In this document: piece after piece, positions 1 to 11,739 of the stretch | Position numbering within the stretch: the first letter of the stretch is position 1 | Layout: each line of letters starts with the position of its first letter | From: Hyaloperonospora brassicae | Taxonomy: Eukaryota > Oomycota > Peronosporomycetes > Peronosporales > Peronosporaceae | Assembly: GCA_947650285.1 (NCBI GenBank) | Contig: CANTFL010001456.1 | Location: 1 to 64,000, forward strand | Reading direction: 5' to 3' | Length of the DNA stretch: 64,000 bases | Program-made: the position numbers and the translations under genes | The notes under the pieces: generated by a model | The model's database searches: none | What the model saw: only the letters and a program-made list of their open reading frames with translations | What the model was told of the DNA's origin: nothing

Positions 1-1
1 C

Positions 2-211
2 CAAGCGGCGATCGGGCAGATCGCGGGAGAGGTATCGTCGCTGAAGGCGAAACATGTGGATGTGCGCCTTAAGTTACTTTGAGACTACCCGCGTCTCGGT
101 ATTATCTCGGCGAGCTATATCAGGTCGGAGCAGATGCTCGCAGACCTCCTCACGAAGGCGCTGGACGCGACACAGCTCTCGGCACTGCGCGTACCCGTGC
201 GGATTGGATAA
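2..211 (+). pseudogene. Ty1/copia polyprotein C-terminus (RNase H end), partial
   Basis: The frame from base 2 reads KAKHVDVRLK, then a stop, then DYPRLGIISASYIRSEQMLA and DLLTKALD before the final TAA at 209-211. The K-H-V/I-D-[VI]-R...ADxLTKAL pattern is the classic end of the copia RNase H domain. An in-frame TGA at 80-82 falls where an R-D or V-R-D is normally found, so this copy is dead. The rest of the element lies to the left of the window. The family call is firm; which copia lineage it belongs to cannot be told from this much. Confidence 0.85.
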
Positions 212-334
212 GAAAAGATCAAGGACGATCAAGGGTGATCAAAGAGATCAAGGATGGAGGAGCACAAGGACAAGGACATATGCAAGCTCAAGAATTGGAA
301 CCGAGTGTAAGGGCAAGTCACGACCGAGGAGAAG

Positions 335-627
335 TGTTGGAATGTTGGAAATGGGTGCAAGGGTACGTAAAGGCGATCGGAGTGTTCGGCCGGTGACTTG
401 GGGTGTTATTTGGAAACATGATGTCACAAACTCGCTGTGCGCACAAGATGGACGCAGAGTGACAAGCTGGATGAGTGATTCGAGTAGGGCTAGAATGCGT
501 GCGAAATGGATTACTGGAGCAGAGAGCTTTGGGGAGCATGGCAGAAAAGAGTGAACTAGTCAGGAAATACAACAGTATCTTATTGTTCACCTAACGCTTC
601 CTTCTCGCAACACGCATCTTGCCAACA
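335..627 (+). mobile_element. Probable 3' LTR of the copia element
   Basis: The segment starts TGTTGG and ends CCAACA, a perfect 6-bp inverted terminus of the TG...CA type. It lies about 120 bp after the copia stop codon and directly after a purine-rich stretch (GACCGAGGAGAAG) that suits a polypurine tract. Length is 293 bp. The matching 5' LTR is outside the window, so the ends rest on termini and position only. If correct, bases 628-632 (GAGCT) would be the target-site duplication. Confidence 0.6.
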
Positions 628-1424
628 GAGCTGAAAGGAAAAGGCGGAAGGGGGAAATGAGTAAGCAGACCTTGTTATGATCCATGAGTCTTGCTTGCTT
701 GCAACAGATTCATCGTGATGCTTAGCTGTGTTACGACCGACAATAATATAGACGATTTTGCTCCATCCGTTATGCTAAAAATATCCATCGATGACGTCTT
801 ATGACATTCCACGTACTTTGACTAATATGCAGGTATGAGTGTCGGCATTTGACTTATACTGAATGAACACGACCAGGATGAGTGATCATCTACTTCTGGT
901 GATGCGTTTTCCTGATCACTGCTCACGAGGGAGGATCCTGCATGATGTGAACTGGCTGTCAAATTTGCCGCATGTGCACCAGATACAGACTTTAGTAAAG
1001 ATGCGGCTAAATATTTACAGAATGTCGCATGGAGTCGGAAGCTCGAGCAGCCTACATGGATTGTGAAACGATTTGGGATACTCAACGTTTGGCATGAAGT
1101 ATTGCCGGACGCTGAATGTGTATCAAACTGATCCGCCGTCGCTTATCAAGTAGTAGATGAAACATCAATGTTTTAGCACAGTGCTTGCGCGTGGACATTG
1201 TGATACGGCTGTTTGGTCTTGCACAACGTGCCTTTCAACATCTTTCTATGCCCGGTGGTAGTCGAGGCATTAGATACCCTGATACTTCCAGTCACTCCTT
1301 GCGCAATGCGACTCAGTCGGTGATAGAATCATCATCATTATCATCATGATGCGAGTGTAGTAAGTTCGCTCAAGATAAGAGAGAGAAACAGCCTGTCTAT
1401 TATCCCTTAAGGCTTACAAGATTG
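628..1424. other. No gene recognised
   Basis: This stretch between the copia LTR and the LINE holds no recognisable gene. A plus-strand frame near 945-1120 stays open for about 55 codons but matches no family I know. A short (ATC)n microsatellite lies at about 1328-1350. Confidence 0.4.
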
Positions 1425-3593
1425 TTAAAATATGCTCATCCTTTCTAGGACCCCAGTAGGTTGTCCGGAGCGGGAAGAGACGGTTTCCATGTGCAAAGTC
1501 CAATGTGCGACGATATCCAGGAACATTTTTGCTGCCGGTTGAAAGAAGGAGCCACCAGCTTGATTTCCGCCATGCCGTTGTGTCCTAATCGCTACAGCGC
1601 GCGATTGTCGCACAGGGATGTACCGCACTTCGGCGACACCCTGTTCCTGCGTCATGCTGTCCTCATTGTGAATACTTCGATTCCTCTAAATCCAGAGCGT
1701 GTTGACACAGACCAAGCACGCAATCCACCAGATCTGTTTCCATGTGCGGTCGATGATGTCGGCGTTGTCGAGAAAACGAGTCGTAATATCCGCTCGTGCC
1801 CGTGTAAAGAGTTCGAAGGCCTGTCTGTACAAAGCCGCTTGCTTGATGCGATGGAGGTGACCTTCGGTGACGTGCGATCGCTACCATTGGGAAACGATGT
1901 AGGTCCAGCATAATTGCGCTCTCGAGCAGTCCCAAATGATATAGGTAAGGTCTTCATGTTGCCCGCGGCAGGCGATATGTCGCTCGCACGTGGCATCTAG
2001 CTCTCGCCCCGGATAATACAAATTTAATTTATGAGTTGCACACCTGTAGCTGACCCAGATTTGACACTTCGTGAGTGCATGGCGATGCTCCCAAAGATGC
2101 GTCGGTGACTGCAACAATGGGTAGTACCCATCGTTGCGCGTGTTAGCTCTGTGTTGGAGTCTGGCGATCACAGCTGAGAAAGGGGGCCAAATGTCTTTTC
2201 GCCCTTCGAAACGGCGGACGTTTCAAAGCTTCATATTCGTGGATGTTGTTGACTGTCGAAGGAAGCCACCACGGAAACCGATGAATCCGCGGATGCGCTA
2301 CAAGCACGAGTGCTCTGTTCCGTATTCGCTGTTGAATGGCGTACAGGCCCTGCACGTCTTCCGCTGGTAAGCCGTACATCTGCCGATGACCCAATGAATG
2401 CCGTTAGGAGCCTGATGGAGGGTGATGTAGGCATGATATTGCTCCCGGGGGTCGCGAAAATTGCCTCTGACAACAAACGACTAGTAGGTGTCCAAGTGAA
2501 TCTTGTGACGGCTTCGGGTCCGTTCCACAGCGTAAGATACGGTGGTACACAGACTGATTCCTCGACTTGAAGTGCTGGGCAAGCCATTAGGATTGTTGTC
2601 GCCCAGCGCCCCAGCTTAAGAAGTGTGTGACTTTTACTGTGTCCCGTACATGGAAGAGGTATCATGTAATACAGACGCGACACACGCGTGATGATTAATT
2701 CCCCTAGACGATATGCCCGTATTAGCGGATAGATCTTCGTTGTAAGTGATCGCCCATTTGTATCGACGACACACGGATTCTGGTCCCGCCGATAAGTTGC
2801 CCAAAACCGTTTGTGCTCGTGAGTGTACATAGACGTGATCGTCGGAAGGTCTTCATGATGCTGGAGAAATAAGTTAATCCCTTGACGAGCGGCTACGAGG
2901 TTGGCTACGAGGCGGTGGAAGGAGCCATGTCGGTGCTTCTGGATGGTCAGCCTTTCGGATGCCGCCGGTACGATCCAAGCACTAAATTCTGCGTGTATGC
3001 CTGGTTGAGGTTTATTGGTGAGACAGCGGCGCCGAGCGTTAATTAAGATTGGCGATAGACTCCAATTGGCAGAGTCCTCGGTGTCTTGGAATTCCGTGTC
3101 GCCCACGCGTAATAATAGTGGTCGCGCTTGTGGATCAACCATTGCATGGCGTGCTTCGTATTTTGCGTGCAGATGGTGACATAAACGGAGATAAGGCCGA
3201 TTCCGCCCGCGCCACGTAGATATAGGGCAGGCCCGGATTGGCCTTATGCCTGACGTCGGCCGTTGAAGTGGAATGATGCCAGACAAATTGCTTTTGGAGA
3301 TTGTGCACTTCGTTCTTGGCATACTGAGGGATTCTAAATACCGCCGCAGTAAATAGTACGGCGGGAAGTATGACAGCATTGGGTAGCAGAATTCGGACGT
3401 CTACGCTGCTTAAAATAATTGTCGCTGTGGCTAGCCGCTTTCTCACATTCCGGACCCGTAAAGCCCAGTTAGCGTCAACGAGGTCTCCGGTGCCCACTTG
3501 ATACCCAAGATGCCTAGTCGTATTGCCATGGTGGATGCCAGGAATCGCATTATACCCTGCGACATCCACTGCTGTATTAAGAAATATCAGCAC
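1425..3593 (-). pseudogene. LINE A post-RT and zinc-binding C-terminal region
   Basis: The frame 3135-3593 reads LGYQVGTGDLVDANW and ILLPAVLFTAAVFRIPQY-like text, typical of the region after the RT thumb. At 1881-2171 the text CERHIACRGQHEDLTYIIWDC is a C-x5-C-x3-H...C cluster like the zf-RVT domain of LINEs. At 39.7 kb the plus-strand LINE has the equivalent cluster (ARHIFWTCPSARRH). Several stops and frame changes interrupt it. Confidence 0.6.
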
Positions 3594-3675
3594 ACTCTTG
3601 GCCGGTCGAACAAACAGCCCAGAGTTCCCCGAAGCTCTGAACGATGGTCAGCACCTGCAGCAGTTGTCCCGCCGG

Positions 3676-4795
3676 CTAAAAAACCCGTCGAATCGTCAAC
3701 AAATACCGAGAATTTTGCTCCTCGGCTGGAAATCCAGGATGTCGGAGCTCTTTGATACGTGTATTTTGTATTATTGCAATGGCTAGTACCTCCGGCACAA
3801 GTAAAAATAGCAGCGGCGTCAAGGGGAAACCCTGACGAATCCCCGTAAGTACAGGTATAGGGTAGGAAATTAGTCCGTTTACCAAGAACCGCGCTGTGAG
3901 ATCGTCATGTAGACGTCTTATAACCATAACAAAGGCTTCCACGAGGCTAAAGAGACGTAAAACCTTAAATAAGAAGTCTCGTGAGACCGTGTCATATGAC
4001 TTGCAAAACACCAGACGCAAGATGACTCAGCTATCCTTGATCGCTCGCTCCGGTTCAGACGATGCCTAACTGAAATATGCTATCATCATCATCACCGTCT
4101 TAGACATGTGTCTGTCATGGACAAATTCTTGTTGCGTGTCCCGAATGGCACACCAATCACGCTTGCACTCGGTGTGAGATGACCTTCGCGACAACTTTGT
4201 AACCGGTTTGTAACCAAGCGATCCGTCTGTAACCCATCGCGTCTTTTGAATCACCCCTTGTGTGTAGTGGTATTATCAAATCTCTCATAAATGAGGCGGG
4301 AGGCGTTCGTCCTTGCAATAATTCGTTACCGATTTTGACAAACGCCGGACCTAGCAGCGATCGACAGTCGGTGAGGAAGTCGTTGCTGATTTCGTATGAT
4401 CGGACAGCTTTACGAAGATTAAGCGGCGCATTCGCCACGAGAACATCGTTCAGCTTGATTAAGCCCATCAAGAACGCCTAATCCTCCGCGGAGAGCATTC
4501 GATCCGCCGGCAGCGTAATAAAATCGCGCAAGGCGGTACGCATCGTTGGCGCAGAAACGGTGTGATGTTTTCGACAAAGGATCGGGCTCCATTCCGACGC
4601 AAAGCGGTTGGCGATCCTGGATCCGGGGAGAAAGGGCTGTCCGTTGATCTGTTGAAGACCGGAAATAGTTTGATCCCGTTCCCAATTAGATACCCGTTTA
4701 AACTGACATCGAAGACGCTCCAGTGTCCGCTCCAAGCGTACGCCCTGTCTGACAGATTGTGCAGTCTGTAGCTCTGCTTCAATACTCTGCTGCAT
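3676..4795 (-). pseudogene. LINE A reverse transcriptase remnant
   Basis: The frame 4157-4471 carries the RT N-terminal part (ASFMRDLIIPLHTRGDS, then GYRRIAWLQTGYKVVAKVIS, equivalent to the usual RPI-LLNxDYK segment). The frame 3676-4020 carries the palm: SYDTVSRDFL (motif A region) and TGIRQGFPLTPLLFLL (the GxRQGxPLSPxLF motif B). The YADD box is not readable in this copy. 4468-4795 is a basic linker between endonuclease and RT. Several frame changes show that it is inactive. Confidence 0.8.
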
Positions 4796-4960
4796 TAAGC
4801 TCTGACGTGTGGGAAGATGGACCCGAGCCTGCCCCTGAGCCCGGTGCCGGTGCTGCCGCTGACGATCCCGTTGAGATTCCTGAGTCTTAATTCGCCGGAT
4901 GCCAGCTGTGCAGTTAGAGACCGCTGTGTCTTAAGATCCTGATGTTACGTCCCGTCCGAC

Positions 4961-6048
4961 CTAGGTTTGTATGAGCTCAGTCAATAGATCCGCGTGGACT
5001 CGCTCTGGTGCCGCCGAGTGGATAGGATAATGCATCAGTAAATATGTACTTCGCTGACGCCGCCTTACCCCGGTGGTATCCACGTGCAAGGTGACTTGTT
5101 GGTGGTCAGAGAGGAACACCGGCAGGCGTACTTGGACGCTCTGAATAGTTGCAGTCCAATTCTTGCGCGTGTAGAAACGATCTAGTCGGCTAGCCGTCCG
5201 CGCATTCCAGTACGTAAAAAAGTCCGTTGGCTCGATGACCTCGTCGTCCATCGCGGAACCCGCCAGGTTCGTGGCGTCCTCGAGATCTGAAGAGTTTAAA
5301 AACTTTGTTGAAGCCGGGCTCTCCGATCGCCCTGGCCGTAAGCCACCCAGTCTGTCGAGTTGGGGACTTTGAACACAACTGAAATTCCTCAATAAGTCAC
5401 ATCGATGTACAGTCATGGCCACTGAAGAAGATGGTTGAAAAATTGATCACGCTCCCGTCAGTCATTAGGTGCATATACGTTGACCACTAAGACTGCATTC
5501 ACGACGACTGCAATGACCCGGTTGGTCCAAAGTCCGGGGTGCCATTGCAGATCAGCCTTATGGTTGGCCGGGTCAAGCATAAGGCTGACCTGCAATGGCC
5601 TCACATTTCGCCGTGCTGACACTCCAGTACGATGACTCGGTTGGGGGTAGAGAGTGATGGAGTCGTGGGCTCCCCAGATGGATCTCCATGTAGTAGAAGC
5701 CTGCAGAGCTGCACTCGCAGAGTTAATATGTGTCTCCTGCAGACCCCACACTACAGTATCGTGGTGTCGACCTTGCTGCTTCCACCCCCGCATCCATTTA
5801 ATTTGATTCCTTTTCGTAAATCCCGCACATTTTGTGAGTGATACAATTCGGTGTGTGGTCGGTGGCCGTGGTGTTTGTTCGGCTTGTTCGTGGGCGAAAA
5901 AAGGCGCTGCATGGTTAGGTGCTGCGTGTAGGTATCTCGCTGCCGTCCGAGGACAGACGGCAGAAGGTACGTGTCGCGTACCGCGAGTACGCTCAAAGTA
6001 ATGATTGAATATTGACCTCGTCGTATTCACGTAACATTCCGCCACCAC
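4961..6048 (-). pseudogene. LINE A endonuclease (EEP fold) remnant
   Basis: The frame 5458-6048 reads VVWGLQETHINSA near the start of the domain and AVLVVNVYAPND at its end. The LQETH motif carries the metal-binding Glu of the exonuclease-endonuclease-phosphatase fold, and VNVYAP is its usual fourth strand. A frame change follows, and 4961-5422 carries the C-terminal half (SRLDRFYTRKNW and an LPVFLSDHQQV motif, the SDH signature). Two frames cover one domain, so at least one frameshift has occurred. Confidence 0.75.
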
Positions 6049-6851
6049 CGTCCAAGTGCTCGTCCAGACACCTTCAGCTAGATCTGCTCCATCACCATAA
6101 AAAGAACGACATCAGTCGCAGAATGTCAACAGCGGTGTTGCCTGCGCAGCAAACATAGCAGACGCAATCTATCTGCTCATCTGTTCCGGCGGCTTGACTG
6201 TTGAGCATATGCCATGTTCTGTCCGCTATCCGACCGGTATCGTCTTTGCTCGAACGTTGATTTCCGATCGAGAACCACGAATTGTGCATAGACGACCTCC
6301 CTTACCCTGTCTGCACGCACTCCGAACTTGTCGTCTTCAACACCTTCTTCTAGTGTTGTCCCCTCGGCTTCAACCACATTCATGATTATAAGACAGCGTT
6401 TGGCATCTTTTGCTGAACAGCCACAAGATCAGTTGGTCCGACCATGTTCAAGGAAGTATCACCAACGGAACATATTGTAAGATGAATGACTGCACAGCGG
6501 CAAAGACCGCCATCGTCGTTGACATGCACTGCAGTTGCTGCTCAAATGGCTTACTCCCATACGTTCGTGGGTCTTTAACTCATCTGCATGAATCATACCA
6601 TCACACTATTGCTCGCTCATATGCTATGAACAAAAGTTCAGGTGTATGGCATCGAAGTAACGCTAGGTTTCCACAGTCGACAAGTACAAACGAGTTTGAG
6701 TTTGATTTCAAAATAAGGTGCTCTCACAACATATATTCGTCTGCTCTGCAATGATCTTCTCCTTCTCCTCAAGTTGGACGAATGTGACCAAGTGGCTATT
6801 GTTTTCTATTTGTAGTGTCCATTCGCAGTAGATTTCAACTCTGACTGCAGC
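6049..6851. other. No gene recognised
   Basis: Only short open frames on both strands, none with a recognisable motif. It contains the 3' flank of the CXC gene on the minus strand and the 5' side of LINE A. Confidence 0.4.
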
Positions 6852-8305
6852 TTATAGGTTCAGGCGCAGAGTCTTGCCCACATTGTTCCGGCGCGGCTGC
6901 TTCGTCACAGTAATTTGTACGGGATGGAACGCCTTCGATTCAGAAGTGACCGAGTCGGATCGGGCAACACACTTGGCGTGAGTAGGAGCACTGCTCTCCG
7001 TTTGCAAACACAAGGCTTCGCTGGTATTGGAGTAGCTCATGCAGCGGCAGTGCGATGTGCAAACATTGCCGTGTTGAAAACACTCGCAGTGCTGCTTCTT
7101 GCACTTGGACTTCTTGCAGAGACACCTGCGCAAGGCCACTGCGTTACTCTTCTATAGTCAAAGAAGATGAGCGAAGTTAGTTGCAAGCACACTCTTTGAC
7201 CAATGCAAACGGAACGGTAGCAACAATAACGGCATTCACATCGCACCTGCGGCAACAGGTGAAGGAATCCTGTGGTGGTTCCATCTCGAGGCATCGACAC
7301 CAAGGAAAACGCGTGTGGGTTCTTGATCAAGTACTTGCGAATGGCGTCCACACGTTCCCCTTTGTGCACCTGGATGTTCTTGCAATCGTCACAGGCACAT
7401 CCAGCGTGACAGAATCCTCGAGAGCTAAAGCACGTACAGCATATCTTGAGGCAGCCAGTCTTGCATCCACAACTATAGGACGACGCAACACTCGAGGTCT
7501 GGATCTCCTGCGCGTGCCGTAGCGCAAGACGTTGTCGCTTGCTTTCTCTTGTCTGCTCTGACTCCTGATCCAAGTACGTTATGGCTTGCTGTTGCTGCAA
7601 ATGCCTTGAGCTTATGAGTTGTAATACTCGATTACCATGAACAGTACCAGCAGCTGTCTTGACGTACGCATCATCCACGCTTCGTGAACGCTTGAGCGAA
7701 GCTTGAGCACTGACTGATCCTGTCTGGAGATGCTTGGAATGTGACAATTTGAGCACTTTGGCAGCTTCCGGATCCGTGAGAGACACTGGCAGCGTACAAC
7801 TGAAGCCATAGCGCTTCTCCAACAAGGCGAGCATCATGTCCATCCAGGCCAAGTTCTCGCTCTCCTGGAGCTCCGAGTGGCGGGGGTTGGAACCTTTCAA
7901 AAGTGTCACAGCATCTGCCCATGACGCAACACCATTGTGACGGTCTGTCAGGAGCTCTTTCCCGGCGAAAGGTGCGTCGAGAATCGATCGTGACGCTTTC
8001 TCGTGCGAGTTTGCAGCTTCTACCGGGTCCTTTGTACCAAAAGAAGCATCCTCCGATTGTCCACGTCTTTCCGAGTCCATTCCTCGTGCAATGCAGTTGC
8101 TATCAATGCTATGGAGAGCGCGACGTGGCGTGAAAAGGGCAGCAGTACTAAAGCTTGATGCGCTGTGACGGTTGACTGCTCGTTTTGGCGCGATGCGAAG
8201 CGACTTGGCAGTAAGTCGGACATCGTCGGGATCTCTATTCTCTCGCGCATCAAGTGAGGGGTCTATCAGTATGCTTCGATCACGAAGGCCGCCGTGACGA
8301 TCCAT
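6852..8305 (-). CDS. CXC-domain (tesmin/TSO1-like) DNA-binding protein
   Basis: Predicted nuclear DNA-binding protein of the tesmin/TSO1/LIN54 family, which binds CHR-type promoter elements in animals and plants. Exon 1 (8305-7247) ends with the first CXC motif, CGCKTGCLKICC then TCFSSRGFCHAGCACDDCKN, and the usual linker RVDAIRKYLIKNPHAFS. Exon 2 (7151-6852) has the second motif, CLCKKSKCKKQHCECFQ then HGNVCTSHCRC. The intron at 7246-7152 (95 bp) has donor CAG/GTGCGA, branch-like CTAAC and acceptor CTATAG; joining keeps the frame and restores the normal two-motif order. The chosen ATG at 8305-8303 has a good context (ACAATGG). The frame is open further up to 8557, and a TTTCTTTTCAG acceptor-like site near 8420 means an upstream exon is possible. 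The second motif has Tyr where the ninth Cys belongs. Confidence 0.85.
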
Positions 8306-8629
8306 TGTTTGCGCGCCGTGAGGGGTTTCGACAAGTGTCTCAACTCGTTGTTGGCGCGATAAAATCGTATTCGAACATGCACTTGCCGCGAACACAGCCT
8401 CGCGTTGCGATTGGCTGAAAAGAAACCACCGGTGACACACACTAAAACAGAGTCTTTGTATCCACCACACATGGCTACAGCCCAAGCCAAAACAGCGCTT
8501 CGTATCGCTCGCAATGGCTACAGCGTCAGGCCATCCATGCAAGTGACGACGCATCACGACCGCTTCCGCTGTGCTTCTCCTGTTTTCATTCGTCCCGATC
8601 TTTACTGATCGGCTTCCTGCTATGACTTG

Positions 8630-9626
8630 TCACGCAGCGATTGCTGCATTGCGCAGACGCAGTCGCTTCCTCGTGTTCTCCCGCACGGCGTTCTGCAACA
8701 AGTCGTAAATCTGGTTACAGCCCTCGGTCGCGACTTCCATGAGGCTCTCAAACAGCTCGAGCGGCAGCTTGCACTCCATCTGCAGCAAGTTCAGCTTTTG
8801 CGACCGAGGGTTGAGCGCAACCACCATCTGCGGCGCACGCGCCACTTCCTCTGCGTAGCTCAAGTCTACAATGCAGCACCCCATATGCATCGTCCATCAG
8901 AAATACAAGGGCCCACTACCGACCACCCAACCGACCAAGCTCACAACCTTCCGACCAACTACTCAACACGCTAACAACCCATTCAAATAGTCAGCGACTA
9001 CTTCGTCACGTACCACAGAGCATCGTCTGCTGCAAATACCCAGCCGATGACGCCACGACAAAGTCATTGAGCGCGATCCCCGCATCGATCAGCGCCAATG
9101 TAATGGCATTGATACTGGCCGACAGCTCACCGCCGTCAGCATGCAGCACCTGGACGAAAATGTCAATCTGCGAGCGAGCGTACAGCTGCGTCTGGATACA
9201 GGCTTCAAAGATCTGCTTGACGGCCAGCGACATCTCGAGCTTCCGACGGTCGCTGCTGCGCTGGGCCTTGCGCTCCGACGTGGCAAAAGCCGCTTGCGTG
9301 AACTCGCAGTTCACCACTGCCCGTGGCTGCGTGTTGCCCACTGCATCTCCTGCGCCGGTGCCGACAACGGCCGCGCCGCCGCCGCCGCTGCTGCTGCTCA
9401 TGGACGCAGCGCGGAGCTCTCGCGGGCCGTAGACCACTGCGACGACCTTTGTGTTGCCTTGTTCATAGTACGACGAGCCGTCGACGCGCGAGAAGAGGCC
9501 GAAACGCGTGCGGATGCGGCGTACTTCGTGGCTGCGACGTCCGTCGGCGCGGAGACCGGCCACGGAGATGAACTCGCCGCCGGAGAGGCCGCCCAAGACG
9601 CTCGCGGTTCCTGCCTTCGCTGCCAT
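8630..9626 (-). CDS. RRP41: Exosome complex core subunit RRP41 (EXOSC4), RNase PH fold
   Basis: Core ring subunit of the RNA exosome, which processes and degrades RNA from the 3' end in nucleus and cytoplasm. Exon 1 (9626-9014) carries GLRADGRRSHEVRRIRTRFG, EQGNTKVVAVVYGPRELR, SRSQ-like RSQIDIFVQVLHADGGE and ITLALIDAGIALNDFV, all strong RRP41 signatures. The intron 9013-8866 (148 bp, donor G/GTACGT, acceptor TGTAG) joins QQTMLC to DLSYAEEVA, matching the family's DLSxxEE. Exon 2 (8865-8630) has the C-terminal helix region with NLLQMECKLPLELFESL. Predicted length 282 residues, slightly long because of a Gly/Ser-rich insert (SSSSGGGGAAVVGTGAG). The ATG at 9626 was chosen because the upstream frame is unlike the family. 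The CXC gene follows on the same strand, 324 bp from this stop. Confidence 0.93.
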
Positions 9627-10587
9627 GAGCAAAGCGACTTGCGTGGTGCAGGCGATCGACCTAAGATAGAGACTACTGCGAGGGAGGGCGTAGTATGCGC
9701 CACGAGAGGGGGTATGGGAAAAAAAGGGGCACGAATCGTGGGTCCGTCGACGGGATGGCTGCGCGCTGTGAAGTAGCCGATGCAGCAGGAAAGCGTGGAC
9801 CACGTGATGAAGTGTGGGCCCGGGCGGACTGGTTTTGTGTCGGACACTGACAAAAGTCTTGGCACGTAACACGACAGTCGGTCGTGTGTCTTAGAAACGG
9901 GCAATCGAGCCGAAGAACTGGTCCACGCCGTTTCTATCCAGTGGTGGGAAGTGAAGAACAGGACTCATTTGACGTTAGCCGATATGGAGGCAGCAAAGAG
10001 CTTTTGAGCCCGTCAGAAAGGCAGTGAAAGAGCGCAGCCGTGCGACCGTCATACACGGACGACCGGCACATGAAGGGAGAAGAACCAACGACGCGTTGTT
10101 CTTTTTCGCGGGCACCCGTCGGGACGTGGCATTGGCGCAAGTAGAGACGACACGAGGAGGCGCCTCGCGCAGCCTCTTGCGTGCCACAGTGTCTGAAGAA
10201 GGAGCGTCTGACCGCATTGACCTCTTCGTCGATCGAGTCCCCAAAAGCTGCGTGCGAACACGTGATCGATAAAGAATATCACAAAGCCATCCAATTCGAC
10301 AGACAATCAATCAGACAGTGCTCTGTATCTCTCTATCCACAACGAGTGCGTCTAGGGACCATCTGTGCGCATACAACCAGTCCGTGTGCCTGGACGACCA
10401 GCCAGAGCCTTGAGGCAACAACATGTCGGTCCGTCCTCCTCCTGGTAGAACCACACCCACCACAGCGTCACCGTTCCCATCACCCGGTACTAAAGTCCTC
10501 CACTAGAACCTCCTCCACTAAATCCTCCTCCTCCTCTCGCTCTCGCTCTCTCTCTGTCTCTCTCCTCATCTCGGCAGGCGCCCGCCT
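9627..10587. other. Intergenic, with a CT-rich tract
   Basis: No gene recognised between RRP41 and PAM18. 10509-10570 is strongly CT-rich (CTCCTCCTC then TCTCGCTCTCTCTCTG), that is, purine-rich in the direction of the flanking minus-strand genes. It covers the 3' flank of PAM18 and the promoter side of RRP41. Confidence 0.5.
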
Positions 10588-11061
10588 TTACTTGCTCCCA
10601 CCGAGCAGCATCTCCTTGGCCTGATTAATCTTTGTCGCGAGGAACGTCGAGCCGCCCGTATCCGGATGGTTCAGAATCAACAGCTTCCGATGCGCGTTGC
10701 GGATCCGCTCCGTCGACGCGCTCTCCCGCACGCCCAAAATGAGCGCCGCCTCGCGCCGCGTCATCTTCTCTTCAAACGGCCCGTCGTAAAAGTTCCGGTA
10801 CTTCCACGACCGCCCCTTGTCGCTCTTGGGCCGGCTCTTGTACGCGTCGTAGAGCTGGAGCGCGTACCTCGCACTTAACGCGGCACCTGCGACGCCCAGA
10901 CCGCCAATGAGGCCCGCGTTGCCACGTGGGGCAGACGCGTGCAGCGCGCGGACCCCCAGCGGCTGTCGCGTTGGAGCGCACAGCAGACCGAGCGAAGCGG
11001 CGGCCGGCAGCGGCCACGGGGCCGTCGGAACGCACCGCGCGAGTCGTCGGATCAGAGCCAT
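10588..11061 (-). CDS. PAM18: Mitochondrial import motor J-protein PAM18/TIM14 (DNAJC19-like)
   Basis: Predicted J-domain co-chaperone of the inner-membrane TIM23 import motor, which stimulates mitochondrial Hsp70. The 157-residue protein starts with a basic, Ala/Leu-rich presequence (MALIRRLARCVPTAPW), then a Gly/Ala-rich membrane segment (GLIGGLGVAGAALSARYAL), then the short C-terminal J domain: NFYDGPFEEKMTRREAALIL, GVRESAS, and the HPD motif intact in LNHPDTGGSTFLATKINQAK. This is the PAM18 layout, with the J domain at the C-terminus and only the helix II-III core. A single exon fits the whole family length. The start is the first ATG in frame before the presequence. Confidence 0.93.
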   Translation of the reverse strand: MALIRRLARCVPTAPWPLPAAASLGLLCAPTRQPLGVRALHASAPRGNAGLIGGLGVAGAALSARYALQLYDAYKSRPKSDKGRSWKYRNFYDGPFEEKMTRREAALILGVRESASTERIRNAHRKLLILNHPDTGGSTFLATKINQAKEMLLGGSK

Positions 11062-11639
11062 TCAGCGCGCGCGGACAATGAGATCCCGTGGGTCGGACTG
11101 GATGCGGACATTGGTGTGCACCACACAAAGTCCACACGAAACACGATGGGCCGCGTCGACGTCGTCGTCTGCGACGGCCGTCGGGCCCCACACGGGCCGC
11201 ACATGGATTCGATGGAACGATCGTCGCTTTCGTCTTTCAAGAAGAACGCTGCCGAAGTGCCGCGGCGGTCTCGGAACAGACGCTGATGTCGGACGTTGCT
11301 GAAACGCCTGCTTTTTCTTGAAGATGTCTAACGCTTTTCAAGGCCATCAGATATGCGATTCGATTCGATTGCACAGGTCGTTCGACACGCGACCCAGGGA
11401 CGCGACCCGGTCGGGAAAAGCCGGTTTATTCGAATTCAGAGGGTTCGAGACGATACACGGAGTCGGCCGTGAAAAAAGCAGGATCACTGGCCAGCAGTCA
11501 GCACGTGGTCGCCTCGTCCAGCTCCGGTCGCGCCACTTCCGACCTCCTGCCGACGGGAGCAGCCGACCCGGAAACACGCCGTCATCCGACCCCACTACCG
11601 CTTTCACCACTCCGCCACCATCTCGAGCGGCTGCGGATC
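11062..11639. other. Intergenic between divergent PAM18 and kinase genes
   Basis: GC-rich shared upstream region of two divergently transcribed genes. Open frames here are compositional shadows with no family match. Confidence 0.4.
11074..11084 (-). promoter_or_regulatory. Possible initiator element of PAM18
   Basis: The minus strand reads CTCATTGTCCG about 15-25 bases before the ATG. The oomycete initiator consensus is GCTCATTYYNCAWTTT; the first half matches apart from G for the first Y, and the second half does not. Spacing suits a short oomycete 5' leader. Confidence 0.3.
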
Positions 11640-11640
11640 A

Positions 11641-11733
11641 ATCAATCGATTAATTGATCCATCGACCCATCGACCCATCGACCGACCGATCCATCGACTG
11701 ATCCATCGACTGATCGACCGATCGACTGATCCC
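11641..11733. repeat. Tetranucleotide-type repeat (ATCGAC/ATCCATCGACTG) before kinase 1
   Basis: Imperfect repeats of ATCGACCC and ATCCATCGACTG run without a break up to 7 bases before the kinase ATG. The repeat would form most of the 5' leader or core promoter. Confidence 0.8.
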
Positions 11734-11739
11734 TCCGTC

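Larger units (their letters stand above)
1425..6048 (-). mobile_element. Degenerate LINE (non-LTR retrotransposon), copy A
   Basis: On the minus strand, from high to low coordinates, the reading frames give an apurinic-type endonuclease, a reverse transcriptase and a C-terminal zinc-binding region, in normal LINE order. Frames change repeatedly and stops are common, so the copy is dead. No RNase H domain was found at the low-coordinate end, although related copies here at 40 kb and 32 kb have one, so this copy seems 3' truncated. No poly(A) tail or target duplication was seen. Both ends are approximate. Confidence 0.8.

Noticed and set aside
2231..3379. 382-codon minus-strand frame
   Set aside because: It lies in the decayed LINE and overlaps the in-order LINE frames at 3135-3593; most of its text is unlike the element's protein.
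9141..9776. 211-codon plus-strand frame opposite RRP41
   Set aside because: It is antisense to the RRP41 exon and is Ala/Arg-rich shadow text.
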